DNA from: Aphanomyces cochlioides
Taxonomy: Eukaryota; Oomycota; Saprolegniomycetes; Saprolegniales; Verrucalvaceae
Assembly: GCA_019828595.1 (NCBI GenBank)
Contig: JAHQRK010000007.1
Location: forward strand, 2,914,001 to 2,978,000
DNA length: 64,000 nt
Direction of reading: 5' to 3'
The notes under the pieces are model-generated. The model was given only the letters and a program-made list of their open reading frames with translations, made no database searches and was not told where the DNA came from. The position numbers were made by a program, and so were the translations under genes. Shown one piece after another: positions 23,006 to 33,510 of the stretch (positions within the stretch are counted from its first letter, which is position 1; the number at the start of each line of letters is the position of its first letter).

Positions 23006-25884
23006 TCACTCCAGATTTTCATCAATATCGGCAAGATGAAAGCGTCGACGCTGCCGCGCCAGAAAGTCCATGAACGCCTAGTGAGCTCTCAGCACCGGTG
23101 TAAAGCTCCTCCACTCGTCTCACCTCTGATGCGAACACTTGACGAAAGAAATCGCGGCAGCCAAGTTCAATGTGGCTACAGACTCTTTGTAAGATGACTT
23201 TATGTTCGACATGTTCTCACGCTTCCAAAAAGCCATCGATGTCGAAGACTCCAAAATTTTCGCACCCTACGATTGGAATTGCTGGCTTGCTTCTGCCCAG
23301 ATGAATGTTGTTGGGAAATGTGCGAAAGAAATCGGTTGTGCGGCCAAACAACGAGTCCAAGAATTCGAGCATGCATGCCTTAAGTCCATCAGTCGTTCGC
23401 TCGATGCTGCTGACAAAGACTGGTGTTTCAATTGACTTCGGGGGCGGTGAAAAGAGAAAATGATCGGCGTGAGCAAGCCGGGGATTGAGTACACGACGCC
23501 AGGCAAGTTCGAGTGTTCTCACCGCAGTCTCTACGAATTCGATACACATATACTTTGAATGAATCGTACGTGGAAGCTCGGGAGGCTCATGTTTCAGAGG
23601 AAGATATACTTCGTCGAAATCCAAGTCAACAAGAACTGCGCGTGGATGGTGGATCAGCTCCGCAGGGTAGATGAATGTTCCATCTTTTACTACTGGATGG
23701 ACCTTGGAGAGATTGCAAAGGCTGTTACCTATTGCCATTTATAAAAGTTATAGCAAACAAGTTGATCGTACGAATGCGATGAGTCGAGGCATCCGATCGT
23801 TTGATTTCAATTGTGCCTTCAATGCCAATAAAACAAGGCTGGTCTGCTAGCTGTTTCGTGGCCATTGTAGGTGGGCAAAACGGAAGAAAGGTGTGCTAAT
23901 GGGAAACATGAATAGGCGACAAGAACATTGGCAAATGTTACCATCCAGTGAAATGGTTTCAGTAAATCAACAAGTGCGTCAGCAGCCTCAGAGAGTCGAG
24001 AGCGCATTGTTGAGACAAGAATGACACGGTGTTCCATCAGTAGTGATGCCAAGATAGCAACAATGTTCTGACACAATGTGAATAATTTGAAGCCATTGCG
24101 CGTACCTCAAGGTTGATCGAGCGAAAAATGGGTTCAACGTCACAATGCGATATTCCATCAGCAAATGCTAGAAATGACGGCGACAAAAGAGGTAAGTCGA
24201 CGTGAGTGTCGGCAAGTGCATCCGCCCATATTGATGGCGACCATTCCGTCTAAACGACATGATGACATCCAAGATGACAAAGATACAAGTACTTGTGCGA
24301 GCTGATGAGTTTTGATTGCAGCAGTTTGAAGTTGTGTTCTCCATGGCCAGAGACTTTCCGTGGCAAGAAAGCTCGTGTACACAGGCAAGAAGACTGTGTC
24401 GTCGTCGTCATGCGATCTCCATTGAGTCACGCAAAGGCCATAGAAGCGAGTGGAGTCGCGGACAAAAGCAAACAAATGAATACGAGGCGTCGGGTTTGCA
24501 GCTGTGCGTGAAGATTTTTGAAAGAGGGGTGGCCGTAGCAAACAAAATGGCTACAAAACTTTGAGGGGAGACACCAAAAAATTCGACGCACCTGAATGTC
24601 CGGGACGGCAGTATCGCCCCCCCAATATGCGTCCAAAGAAAAACGCACACGGAGGTGATCAAGCGCAAGTGATGCCGCCGAGGCGTCCGATTTTATGGAA
24701 AATATCAGCACTCGATCAAAGATAGAGCTTTCGGTCGATGGAAATGCCAAGGTAAAGCTTGATGGTACAAGTTTAGTGTCTGACAAAGCAGTAGGAATCG
24801 AAGGCAGAGCCCGTGGTGGCGGAAGCGGAAAGAGAAGCGTTCCCTTGGGCCGATTCGAAGCGTGATGGCCATGATATGCCGCATAAGCTTTGCAAAGATA
24901 TGGCTCCACCTCTAGGAGCTCGACTTCGACCATCCATTGGATATACAGCATGGAGTTTTGATAGTTGGGGAAGATCTTTTGTTGCAACCATTTCCACACT
25001 TGGTCTTGCGCAGTCTTGAAGAGTGATGCGTACCGAGCAGGAGAGAACGGTTCACCTTGGTAGAGAAGAATGCGCGTCAAGACGTCTTTCTTCGTATCAT
25101 CCAAGACAGCGACGGCAGTCTGATGTGTCGTGTTGTTGTCTGCCAAGTATGTATTGAAGATACGGCGCACTGTTACTTGGATTTCTTCAAAGCGAGCAAC
25201 AGAGAAGACAGTCGGGGACGAGTGCATTACAAGAGGAAGGAAAGAGGTTTGCACGTCAATCCAAAAGAGAAGATTTCCAACTCCAGCTGGATTAAATTCT
25301 CGCATCCACAACTCGAGGAAGCGAATGCGCGACGCATTGCACTCACCTAAAACGTCCACCAGTGTCATGGGATGAAGCTCTCGTATCATGTTGCAAAAAT
25401 CCCCAAACATATCGAGTTTGAAAAAGGTAGCCCAGTCCAAACTGCGCTTGAGACGTTCATCCAGGGATGCCCACATGTCCAATGTGCACGTTTTCTTGTC
25501 GACTGCATCGATCAACGGTTGCAAGATCAACAAGTCCTTCACGTTGAGATGATCGAGCAGCATCGCGTCAGGCTGCTTGAGATATGTCTGGACAATCAAT
25601 TCCGCCTAGGACTCGAGTCAGATGGGTCCCCACGTCGCGATCATGTTTACTTGAGCTTGTCGTTTCGACCGCGTGTCAAGCTTTGTGTACTTGTGTATGT
25701 CAGCCAAGATCGAATAGATGGCTTCCTGACCTTGCTGATTCAGATATGTGTACAAGATACGATCATGGGCCGATCCGACGAGTCCATCAACGACGACAAC
25801 CACATCGGCTTTCATCCCTTTTCGCATGTGCAAGTTATCGACTTCAAAAAAATATCCATGGATTCTCTCAGGCAAAGATTGCAT
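23006..25884 (-). CDS. protein with two RGS-like domains and a DENN module
   Basis: Nine exons from 25884: 25884-25651, 25605-24592, 24550-24293, 24249-24106, 24067-23942, 23895-23772, 23728-23221, 23175-23124, 23077-23006. All phases fit; about 843 aa. The first third holds an RGS-like region (RILYTYLNQQGQEAIYSIL) and a second, clearer RGS domain (FLELWMREFNPAG, LLFWIDVQTSF, TAQDQVWKWLQQKIFPNYQ). Then follow uDENN (FAFVRDSTRFYGLCVTQW), the DENN core (ASLLMEHRVILVSTMRSRLS, PFHWMHTFLPFCPP) and dDENN ending FLARQRRRFHLADIDENLE. DENN modules are Rab GEFs; RGS domains bind G-alpha. The combination suggests a link from heterotrimeric G signalling to Rab traffic. A further upstream exon (about 26053-25906, SLYEPWILFCKREDSSLSWL) may extend the N-terminus. 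Confidence 0.82.
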
Positions 25885-25905
25885 CCACGGTTTTTATTGT
25901 TTTAC

Positions 25906-26474
25906 CAAATTCGGTTCAATAGTTTTCGACGACAACCACAGAGCACTTGATGCAAAGATCAACGACATCGCTAAAAGCCACGAAAGACTGGAATCCTCAC
26001 GCTTGCAAAAGAGAATCCACGGCTCATACAGCGATTGGAAGACATCTACAAGGGTCAAACATCATGAATTCTCAAGTAGATCATGATGCAGCAATTGCAT
26101 ACTCGCTTTTGGAGTGTCATGGCTTGCGCGACAGTAAATCCCTTTCATCTTTCGCCGCGTCTAATATCATTGTAGGTATCTCATCTTGGTGAAATTCACT
26201 TTCCAGCTTCCATATCCTCTCGAATGGAGCATGCATCGTGACCTGTACAAGACCAGACCGCGAGGACCCCGGCAAGACGATATACAACGATCCAGGGGCA
26301 ATGATTTACATCACTGCTTGCCCAACTTGGGAGCTATCTTTGGTAAACCTCTCGTGTTCCTCGGCGTGCACTCTCATGTGCAAATTGAAAAAGGCAAGGA
26401 TATCTTTAACGCGTTTTTTGCATGGCATTTTGTCTTCCCAGGGTTGCCGTCGTCATTGTGCAAGTTGAGTCAAC
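25906..26474. other. ambiguous stretch: possible upstream exon (-) and plus-strand coding fragments
   Basis: 25906-26053 is open on the minus strand and can splice in phase into the RGS-DENN gene. On the plus strand, an ATG at about 26064 opens MNSQVDHDAAIAYSLLECHG. Further pieces, including DREDPGKTIYNDPGAMIYIT and GAIFGKPLVFLGVHSHV, follow in different frames to about 26450. I could not join them with normal introns. They may be a decayed gene upstream of the MFS transporter. Confidence 0.4.
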
Positions 26475-27903
26475 ATGGAAACAAGTCCATTGCTTGCACG
26501 TGGCAGTCCTGACACCGGCAAGAACGGAGGCGTAGCTGGCATTTCCAAGCAAAGTCTATGGCTGGCCTTTAGTCTTTTCGGCGGTTTGATATATGGATAC
26601 AACGTCAGGTAAATGTTCACAATCCCAACTCCACCTGACCGTCTTACCCAGCATTGCGTCGTCGCTGCCATACATTGCTGACGACTTGGTATATTCGTGA
26701 TATATGTCTATTGATTGTGACCATGGCTACGTAGAGCCTATCGACATCGGAGCAAGAAATGGCGAGTGCCTCGGCGACATTGAGCGATGCCTGTACGATG
26801 CTCGTGGGCGGTCGGTTGGCTGATTATATTGGTCGCCGACCCACGGCCATGTTTGCGTGTTGTGCGTCGATTGTCGGAGCATTGGGCATGCTGGCTTTGC
26901 ATTCTTCATTTCCCGTCTTTATCTTCTGGCGACTTTGTACTGGCATGAGCAATGCCCTCTCCATTCTTGTCATTCCCATGTACATTTCGGAAAACGTCGA
27001 CATGACTCATCGAGGTCGATGCATTTCATTTTTCCAACTGGGGTATGTCACTCTTCCTTTTCTGTGCAGTAATACCATTGATCTAGTGTTCTCCATGGCT
27101 GTGTTCTTTCCTATGTGCCCATGCTGCTATGGGAGAATTGGCTCTTGACATTATCGTTTGGTGCTTTGCCTGCTGTGGTGATTTTTGGCTGCTTTTGCAC
27201 CGACCACTTTGGCGAGAGCGCAACCTGGACGACACGACAGTCACGCGACGCCGAGACATCTGTGAAATCATCGACAGTGCCTTCGTCATCGTATGAGTTG
27301 TTTCTTGGCATCCTCTTGGCCTACTCGAACAACTCCATCGACCCGACACTCTTTTATGGCCCAGAAATCATTTCCCAAACGCTCGGATCGGCGTTCACTC
27401 GCCACTCATCCAATGTCGTGGGTATTCTCCTCTGTGGTTTATCGGTCGTATCTGTTGTCTATGCCGCCGTGTGCCTCCCCGAATCGTTTCACCGCCGGCG
27501 CTTCTATCTAATCTGTCACGGCGTTGTCGTTATCTGCTTTGCCATTTGCAGCGGCATTTTCCTCGCTCTCCCATCATCCCTCGACGAACCCGCTTTCGCG
27601 CGTACGATTCTCCTCGCTGCGATGGGCGTGATGGTGCTCTTTCAAACTGTCGGACCCGGTATGCTCTTTGTCCTCATCGTGTCGGAACTGTTTGAAGACG
27701 GTGCCGTCCGGGCGACATATATGAGCTACTGTACGTTTGCCATGTCTGCATTTTCGCTTGTTATCAATGGTACGATGCTGTCGCTCTTTGCGTGGTTGAG
27801 TGTCGGCGGTACTTTTTGCCTCTACGGCGTGTCGTACGCAGCTTGCTTTGTCATCTTTTGGTACGGGCTGCCAGAAACGTCCACCCGTCAGATTGTGGCC
27901 TAA
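26475..27903 (+). CDS. MFS transporter, sugar-porter type
   Basis: Twelve-helix major facilitator, most like the sugar porter family (H+/hexose or myo-inositol carriers). Four exons: 26475-26608, 26652-26688, 26735-27042, 27087-27903; phases fit, 431 aa. Begins METSPLLARGSPD, then the first helix FGGLIYGYNVS. The loop 2-3 signature reads GGRLADYIGRRP and the helix 4-5 region VIPMYISENVDMTHRGR. The end is YGLPETSTRQI, like the PETK/R signature. The central cytoplasmic loop is short. The second exon is only 37 nt. Substrate cannot be told. The start is the first ATG in frame with helix 1. Confidence 0.85.
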
Positions 27904-27929
27904 TCGACCAACAAGTACAAAGTTGCAAG

Positions 27930-29362
27930 TCACACTCGTCTCGATGGCAAGTCTTTCATATCGCGCATGCGGCGTTTCCGTGCGCGTTCTTTGCGCTCTG
28001 CTTTCGACATGACTTTGCGTCCATCAACGGCGACGACTTGGTGTGTCTTCTTTTCCATTTTCTACTCAAAGAATATGTGAAATTCAACCATGTCGACAAA
28101 GACTGTACTGCTCGAGCAGCCATCGCAGCTTCCAACTTATTCTTCTGCGCTTCCAGCTCTTGCTGCTTGGCTTGCTCGATCAAGTCTTCTTCGGTCAGAT
28201 CCATGTCGTTGACAATGTATGCACTGCGACGACATGGACAGAGGTAATACTTGAGGCATCCCATTGCTTGTCTAGAAAAAATGCGTCAAAGTCAGATTTT
28301 TCACTCGTTGGAAAAATCCGTACTTGGCTTGACGCTGTTGCTCCTTGGCCTTGGCTAGAGCGGCTTGCGTCTCGCTGGCATTTTGTTTGGTTTCCTTGAG
28401 ATGCGCCAAGAGCTCGGCACGTTTGGTCCACCACGTTTCGCCCATCGAGTACATTTTCATGGCAAGTTGGAGTCGATAGACGGGATACAACAAGGCTGGA
28501 AATTGTTGGTTGAGCAGTTGAAATTCACGAAAATCCATCTACCATCAAGTTTACCGCGACATCGATTGAAGGATATACTTTGCCATCTCCGTTGAAATCA
28601 AACTTGTCCATCGCAGCCGCCATGTTGCTCGTCGCGTCATCTTGGTGAAGCATTTCAAGCAGCATGTCGAGCTCACTCTAGACTCAACGATGAGAAAGAA
28701 TGGAGCACTCAACGTTCTCTACCCCTTCGATCGTCCCGTTCTTGTCTTGGTCAAACACAAAAAAACAAACTAGAGAGCAAAGACGACGCGTCAACTCAAG
28801 GTGGTCGACGACTCGTGTACATTTGAGCACGTCGTCCGTATTGAGGAGACAAAACGCGCCGAGAGCTTCGACATATTCACTGAAATCGAGCTCGCCACTG
28901 TTATCAATATCTACGATTGTGCTTCACAACGCCCAGTGATATCTAGAAGCAAGGTACCAATGAGCGCAAAGACGGCATCGCCGACGGCTGTGCGTTCTTC
29001 GCGAAAGCTGTGGAAGAATTCATCCCGGTCGATGCTCCCACTGCCACTACAACAGATCAATCTCAACATGAAGCAGCACTGACAGTGCATTATTTACTAG
29101 CAAGTGCCATCAGACTGGGTGATGGCAGGTTGGTTGTCGTACCTCTTTGTCCGAAGCACTAAACTTTTTGTAGAAGGTTCGTAGATCTTTTTCATTGACT
29201 AGCAAGACAAAACATCACATGATTGGTACCGGTGGAAGGCGACTTACGCTGTAGTTTCTCAATCGTCTTGAGCATCCTACGGGCAAGATTATCCACTACG
29301 AATGCCAAGAGTAGTCATTCGTACCGCTCATCTGGCACTGGCACTTCCGTCTTCCAGAACAT
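27930..29362 (-). CDS. EF-hand calcium-binding protein
   Basis: Ten exons on the minus strand: 29362-29325, 29276-29248, 29198-29143, 29046-28958, 28910-28821, 28769-28723, 28677-28579, 28538-28324, 28271-28109, 28061-27930. Canonical EF loops include DIDNSGELDFSE, DQDKNGTIEGSE and DFNGDGKMDFRE; a further one near GSGSIDRDEFF. The C-terminal part is a charged helix (KETKQNASETQAALAKAKEQ) and a basic tail (KAERKERTRKRRMRDMK). The junction between 29143 and 29046 is unresolved: a 17-nt micro-exon (29099-29115) with a 28-nt intron keeps phase, whereas a perfect EF loop would need a non-GT donor. The frame is open upstream of the chosen ATG (29362). Divergent from the Rab gene with 381 bp between starts. 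Confidence 0.78.
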
Positions 29363-29743
29363 CGTTGCCGTCACCAAGTCATGCAGTTTCAGATGAAACC
29401 GATCGGTTGACTTTCTTGGCTCGAAAGGACAAACCCAAGACAAACCCAAGATGACGAACTATGCCTTGGTTGAAAAGCTTAACCAAGCGACTCAAAAGGT
29501 TGTGTAAGTGCCTTTGCCCTTGTGTCGTCGAATGCTGACAGTGTAGCTCTCTTCTGAACGAGCAACATTGACAGCAAGCTAGACACAAGTTCAGAAAAAC
29601 GGTGTTTCAACTTTGATATATATTGACAAAATAACTCGAAATGTAGGCCACAATGTGAATTCCGCATATGGAGAGCTATATAAAGATCATCAAGAGGTGT
29701 AACCGATTCGGTTGTAACTGCTACTTCGAGTTCATTTTTGACG

Positions 29744-31200
29744 ATGGAAGAGTCCAAGCAACGTACGTCGTCTTTGTGTGCATGTGAGTTTGATGTCGCT
29801 TTGACTAGTGCCTTGGAAAGTCGCATTCCGCGTGCAATTTTCCACCGAGAAGTACGGGATCAAGTTTCACGCCGCGCCGCTTCCTGACACTGGCAATGGC
29901 GTTTATACGATTCAAATTCTAGAGGTTCCACGTACAGCCGACGTGAATGCCAAGACGCCAGCGCAACAATACAACGATAGTCTCATGGCCGAACAATCTC
30001 ACTTGTAATCGCGAGCCATTTCCGCGTCGACTCACGCTTCATTCATGCGTAGACTCCTTCGTGCCGGGCTCTACCTCACGCATATCAATGACACGAATCT
30101 GCTCAACGTTCCTTGCGAGAAAGTTATCCATCAGTACGCTTGAGACTCGATTTAGCGTCTGAAACTTCTTGGCTAGACTGACGCACGTCCCGCGGCCTGT
30201 GAAACTGCGTTTCGTGGACGTGGACGCCGGCGTTGTGACTCTCCATGAGCTCAAACAAGGCTTGTACAATCGCAAATCGCTCTCGAACGAGCAAATTGAA
30301 GCATTGCTCGTCGACCCTGAAGCCAAGCCAACGACGGCTACAGTCGCCACGAATGCTACAGCGCAAGTAGTGTCGACGCCGTCGGCCGCCAAAGACTTTC
30401 ATACTTACAAACTGATCCTTCTTGGCACGACGGGCGTCGGGAAAAGCAGCGTCTTGTCTGTAGGAATCCACGGCGCGACAGCCTTCTCAGCATGTCTTTT
30501 CATGTTTCCTGGCTGACGAGAGATGGCGTAGGACCGCCCTGCCGCGACGCTCGAAGCGGAATTCGGCACCTTTAGTCTGCCAGACCCCGACTTGACCACC
30601 CATAAAGTGAGCGGCCTCTCTCGACGGCGACTAAGGATGTTGTTTTAGATGCTCCGAGCGCATATTTGGGACACCGCTGGCCAAGAACGCTACCGCGCCA
30701 TGACTCGGTCGCATTATCGTCGGGCGGACGGCGCTTTGCTCGTCTACGATGTGGGTGACGTTGATAGCTTTCGCAAGCTCGAATCGTGGCTTCAAGACCT
30801 CCGTGACGTCGCTGGCGATTCTGTGAAAGCCATCATCGTCGTCGAGAACAAAGTTGACAGGCTGCCTGAGCGTTTGGACGACCTGACGTCGTCGAAAAAC
30901 CGTCCAAAGGAATTTGTCGACGCCGACAAAGTCGCAGCGTTCTGCCGCGTGAATGGACTCTTGTTTGCAAGAACGTCGGCCAAGATGAACGCCGTCGCGT
31001 ACAAATGGAACGGCAAACCGATCGCAGACGTCGTCGGCACGCTCCTCCTCCATGTCCACGCCGCCGCCATGGCTCGAGATCTCGAACAACAGCGCGAATC
31101 GACGGCCGCGTCGTCGTCGATGGATTCCACCCGATTCGCGCTCGACAAGCCGCTGCTTTCACGCGAAGACACTGGCAAACAAACGTCGACATGCTGCTAG
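29744..31200 (+). CDS. Rab-type small GTPase with an N-terminal PDZ-like extension
   Basis: Six exons: 29744-29762, 29809-30004, 30053-30133, 30177-30459, 30532-30606, 30649-31200; every phase fits, 401 aa. Residues 1 to about 110 look PDZ-like (NGVYTIQILEVPRTADVN, GLYLTHINDTNLLNVPCE, PVKLRFVDVD). A linker follows, then the GTPase from about 160: P-loop GTTGVGKSS, switch II WDTAGQERYRAM, NKVD (here VVENKVDRLP) and SAK (TSAKMNAVAY). The tail KQTSTCC ends in a double cysteine suited to Rab geranylgeranylation. A PDZ-Rab order is unusual. The GTPase call is firm; the PDZ call rests on pattern only. Its stop codon overlaps that of the UBA5-like gene. Confidence 0.85.
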
Positions 31201-32423
31201 AGATGTTTAAACGAGCTACACGCCAAGCACGACGGCGCTCGTGGTGTCGTCGTGCTTTCAAAGACGTCGACGAGGCTTTTGTAATGAATGCGTGGCACAA
31301 TTGTCCCGAAATCCAGCATCAACTTGAGCGCATTGTGCGCCGCGACGCCGGCGAGAATGCCTTCAAACATTGGCAAGCATGGAGAACTGGCGGGCAGGAC
31401 GGGAAGCAGCGTCCCTTTGCGGCCAGTCAAAGGCGTCGTCGACTCGGATTGCCGTCGAGTTCGCGGCGAGGACGTCGGCGGTGGAGCGGACGGCGACGCT
31501 GGCGACGGATAGCACTAGAAACAAGAGTCAAAAAGAGAGCTCGAGGAGAATGCAAGACTGACAAGAAGACACGGCGTCCGGCCTGGAATCGACGTCAAAA
31601 CCGTGCCGGAGAGACCGTTGGGAGCCATGCACACTTGCACGAGAGCGATGTCGTGGCTGAGCGAGAGCGTGTTCAAGTACTGGACGACGTGCAAGTCGTC
31701 GACGGTGACAAAGATGACATTTGGCGGCGGTGTCTGCGGCTGGGCAAAGAGCGCGGCTTCAAATTCCCGCGACCGGTCGACGAGATCGACATGGAGCTTC
31801 TGGACGACGACAGAATGGTTGATCGCCGCGAGAATGGCTTCGACGCGGTCCACGCGGGTGCTCCCGACGTCATCAGCGCGGTAGAAAGAGCGGCCCAAGT
31901 CGGCGGGGAAGACCGTCGTGTTGTCGCACACCGTGATGCTTCCAATGCCGCTACAACTTGGCCGTCGGGTGGAACTTTAGACGCCGCGTACCTCCGACAA
32001 AACGTTTCCGCGATCATGCAGCCGATGCCATTGAGCCCAAGGACGACGATCGACATAGAACCAAGGCGCTAGATGAGCGAGCAGCTACTGAAATCCTCAT
32101 GGGGCTCGAGTACCTCGACGTCTTGGAGAACACCGCGGTCGTTGTTGGCCAGCATGCGACTACCAATATGGAGATGAATGGCTAGGAGACGACGACAGCG
32201 ACGGCATTGTACCTCTGTGGACCTTGACGCTCGTCGAGAAGATCGTCGGTGGCGTCGGGACGCTGGACATGTCGGCTGGAATTTAAAAGACGCATGGCTA
32301 TCCATGGCGATGAGAGATGGTGTCGAGGAAGAGGCGAGAACCATGCGCGAGTTCATCCACGGCGAGACGGACGCGGTCGACGCACTGAGCGACCACGACA
32401 TGGTCGTCGTTCGTCTCGGCCAT
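31197..32423 (-). CDS. UBA5-like E1 (UFM1-activating) enzyme
   Basis: ThiF-fold E1-like protein, closest in layout to UBA5, which activates the ubiquitin-like modifier UFM1. Six exons: 32423-32342, 32297-32223, 32181-32114, 32068-31992, 31950-31563, 31514-31197; phases fit, 335 aa. Adenylation fold: SIVVLGLNGIGCMIAETFCR, then GIGSITVCDNTTVFPADLG, RSFYRADDVGSTRV. Zinc CxxC pairs are CLLC and CLAC. The helix after the crossover loop reads GILAGVAAHNALKLMLDFG, matching UBA5. Odd: human UBA5 has its catalytic Cys four residues before the LP of ASLP; here that region is ASSPCLP, so the Cys is shifted to the residue just before LP. A polar Pro/Ser-rich loop is inserted after CLLC. The first exon MAETNDDHVVVAQ matches the short helical UBA5 N-terminus. 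Confidence 0.8.
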
Positions 32424-32463
32424 CCTGTGACCCTTCGCAAGATACCCGTCTAAACTTAGAAAT

Positions 32464-32949
32464 CTCACACATTTCAAATGTCTATCGCACGAAATCTCAC
32501 ACGTTTGAAATGCCATCACTGCGAAAATTCGATACTTCACGCGTTTCAAATGTCCATCCACCCCAGTTGGGATATCTCACACATTTCAAATGTCTATCTC
32601 GAGAATAGACGACAGGATCAGATGTGAAGTTTCACATGTTTGAAATGTCTATTGAATCAGAACGACCGCACCGGAAAATATCACACATGTGAAATGTCCA
32701 TCGTGAAAAATGGGCGTCCAGTTGGACGAAAAAGTTCACACCGTTGAAATGTCCATCATGGACAATTCTCCAGGAGACCCACGCGATGTTTGGCTGTGTT
32801 TAGAAACTTCACACTTTTGAAATGTCGATCAACCTCATGTAAAGACACGGACCTGTTGCGGATTGTGCATCAATCTCACACTTGTGAAATGTCCATCGCA
32901 GACGACTCTGACAGGTACGAATCAACTTCACGGATTTGAAATGTCCATC
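32464..32949. repeat. ten interspersed copies of a 22-24 bp motif
   Basis: Core TCACACnTTTGAAATGTCC followed by ATC, at 32464, 32496, 32535, 32576, 32630, 32680, 32734, 32807, 32874 and 32926. Spacers are unique and of unequal length (about 9-50 bp). All copies face the same way. Individual copies carry 1-5 changes. The array lies just upstream of the UBA5-like start codon and 560 bp before the glucanase gene. No open frame runs through it. It may be a regulatory array, a non-coding RNA with repeated elements or a decayed tandem repeat. Confidence 0.8.
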
Positions 32950-33510
32950 GATGAACTCGAGCGACGGCTTTTCAACCGCGTTCAATTGAGAAGAGCCACG
33001 TGATGCAGCCATTCCGTCGTCTAGTTCTTTCACAAGTCTACTCGACGCAATCCATGCATGTCCATCGATTGAGACGGTCTCAAGGCAAGATATCTCGATC
33101 GTGGAGAAACCGTCCGTCTCATGTAGAATCCATAGCCGCACGCATGGGTTTCCCTCAACGAGCTATTGCATTGCCGGCGAGATATCATTGAGGCGGGCAC
33201 TTCTCCATCGACTTGAAAAAATGCTCGACGTGTCGACGACACACTCGCCACCGTCGTTCCTCTCACAGTCGTACAGTCAGTGGTGATATATCTGTCCAGT
33301 TCCCTCACTTTAAGAACAATGTCAAAAGTAAATGTCTAGTTTATACGACCAAGTTATACCAATACATGGCGTATGACATACTGTTAATGTCATTAACGTC
33401 AGGGAGTACTTGGTATGTACCGATATAAGATCTGAGTTTTCTCAGTACCATGGCGATCTACGAGACGTCATGGCCTCTACGTCGATCGTTCATTGCGCAT
33501 TTTCCTCTCC
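32950..33510. other. intergenic stretch before the glucanase gene
   Basis: No gene, RNA or further copy of the repeat is convincing here. 33328-33440 is AT-rich. The transcription signals of the glucanase gene should lie here but I cannot pick one out. Confidence 0.5.

Noticed and set aside
32464..32949. CRISPR array
   Set aside because: Repeats are degenerate, spacer lengths vary widely, there are no cas genes and the setting is a eukaryotic chromosome. Kept as an interspersed repeat instead.
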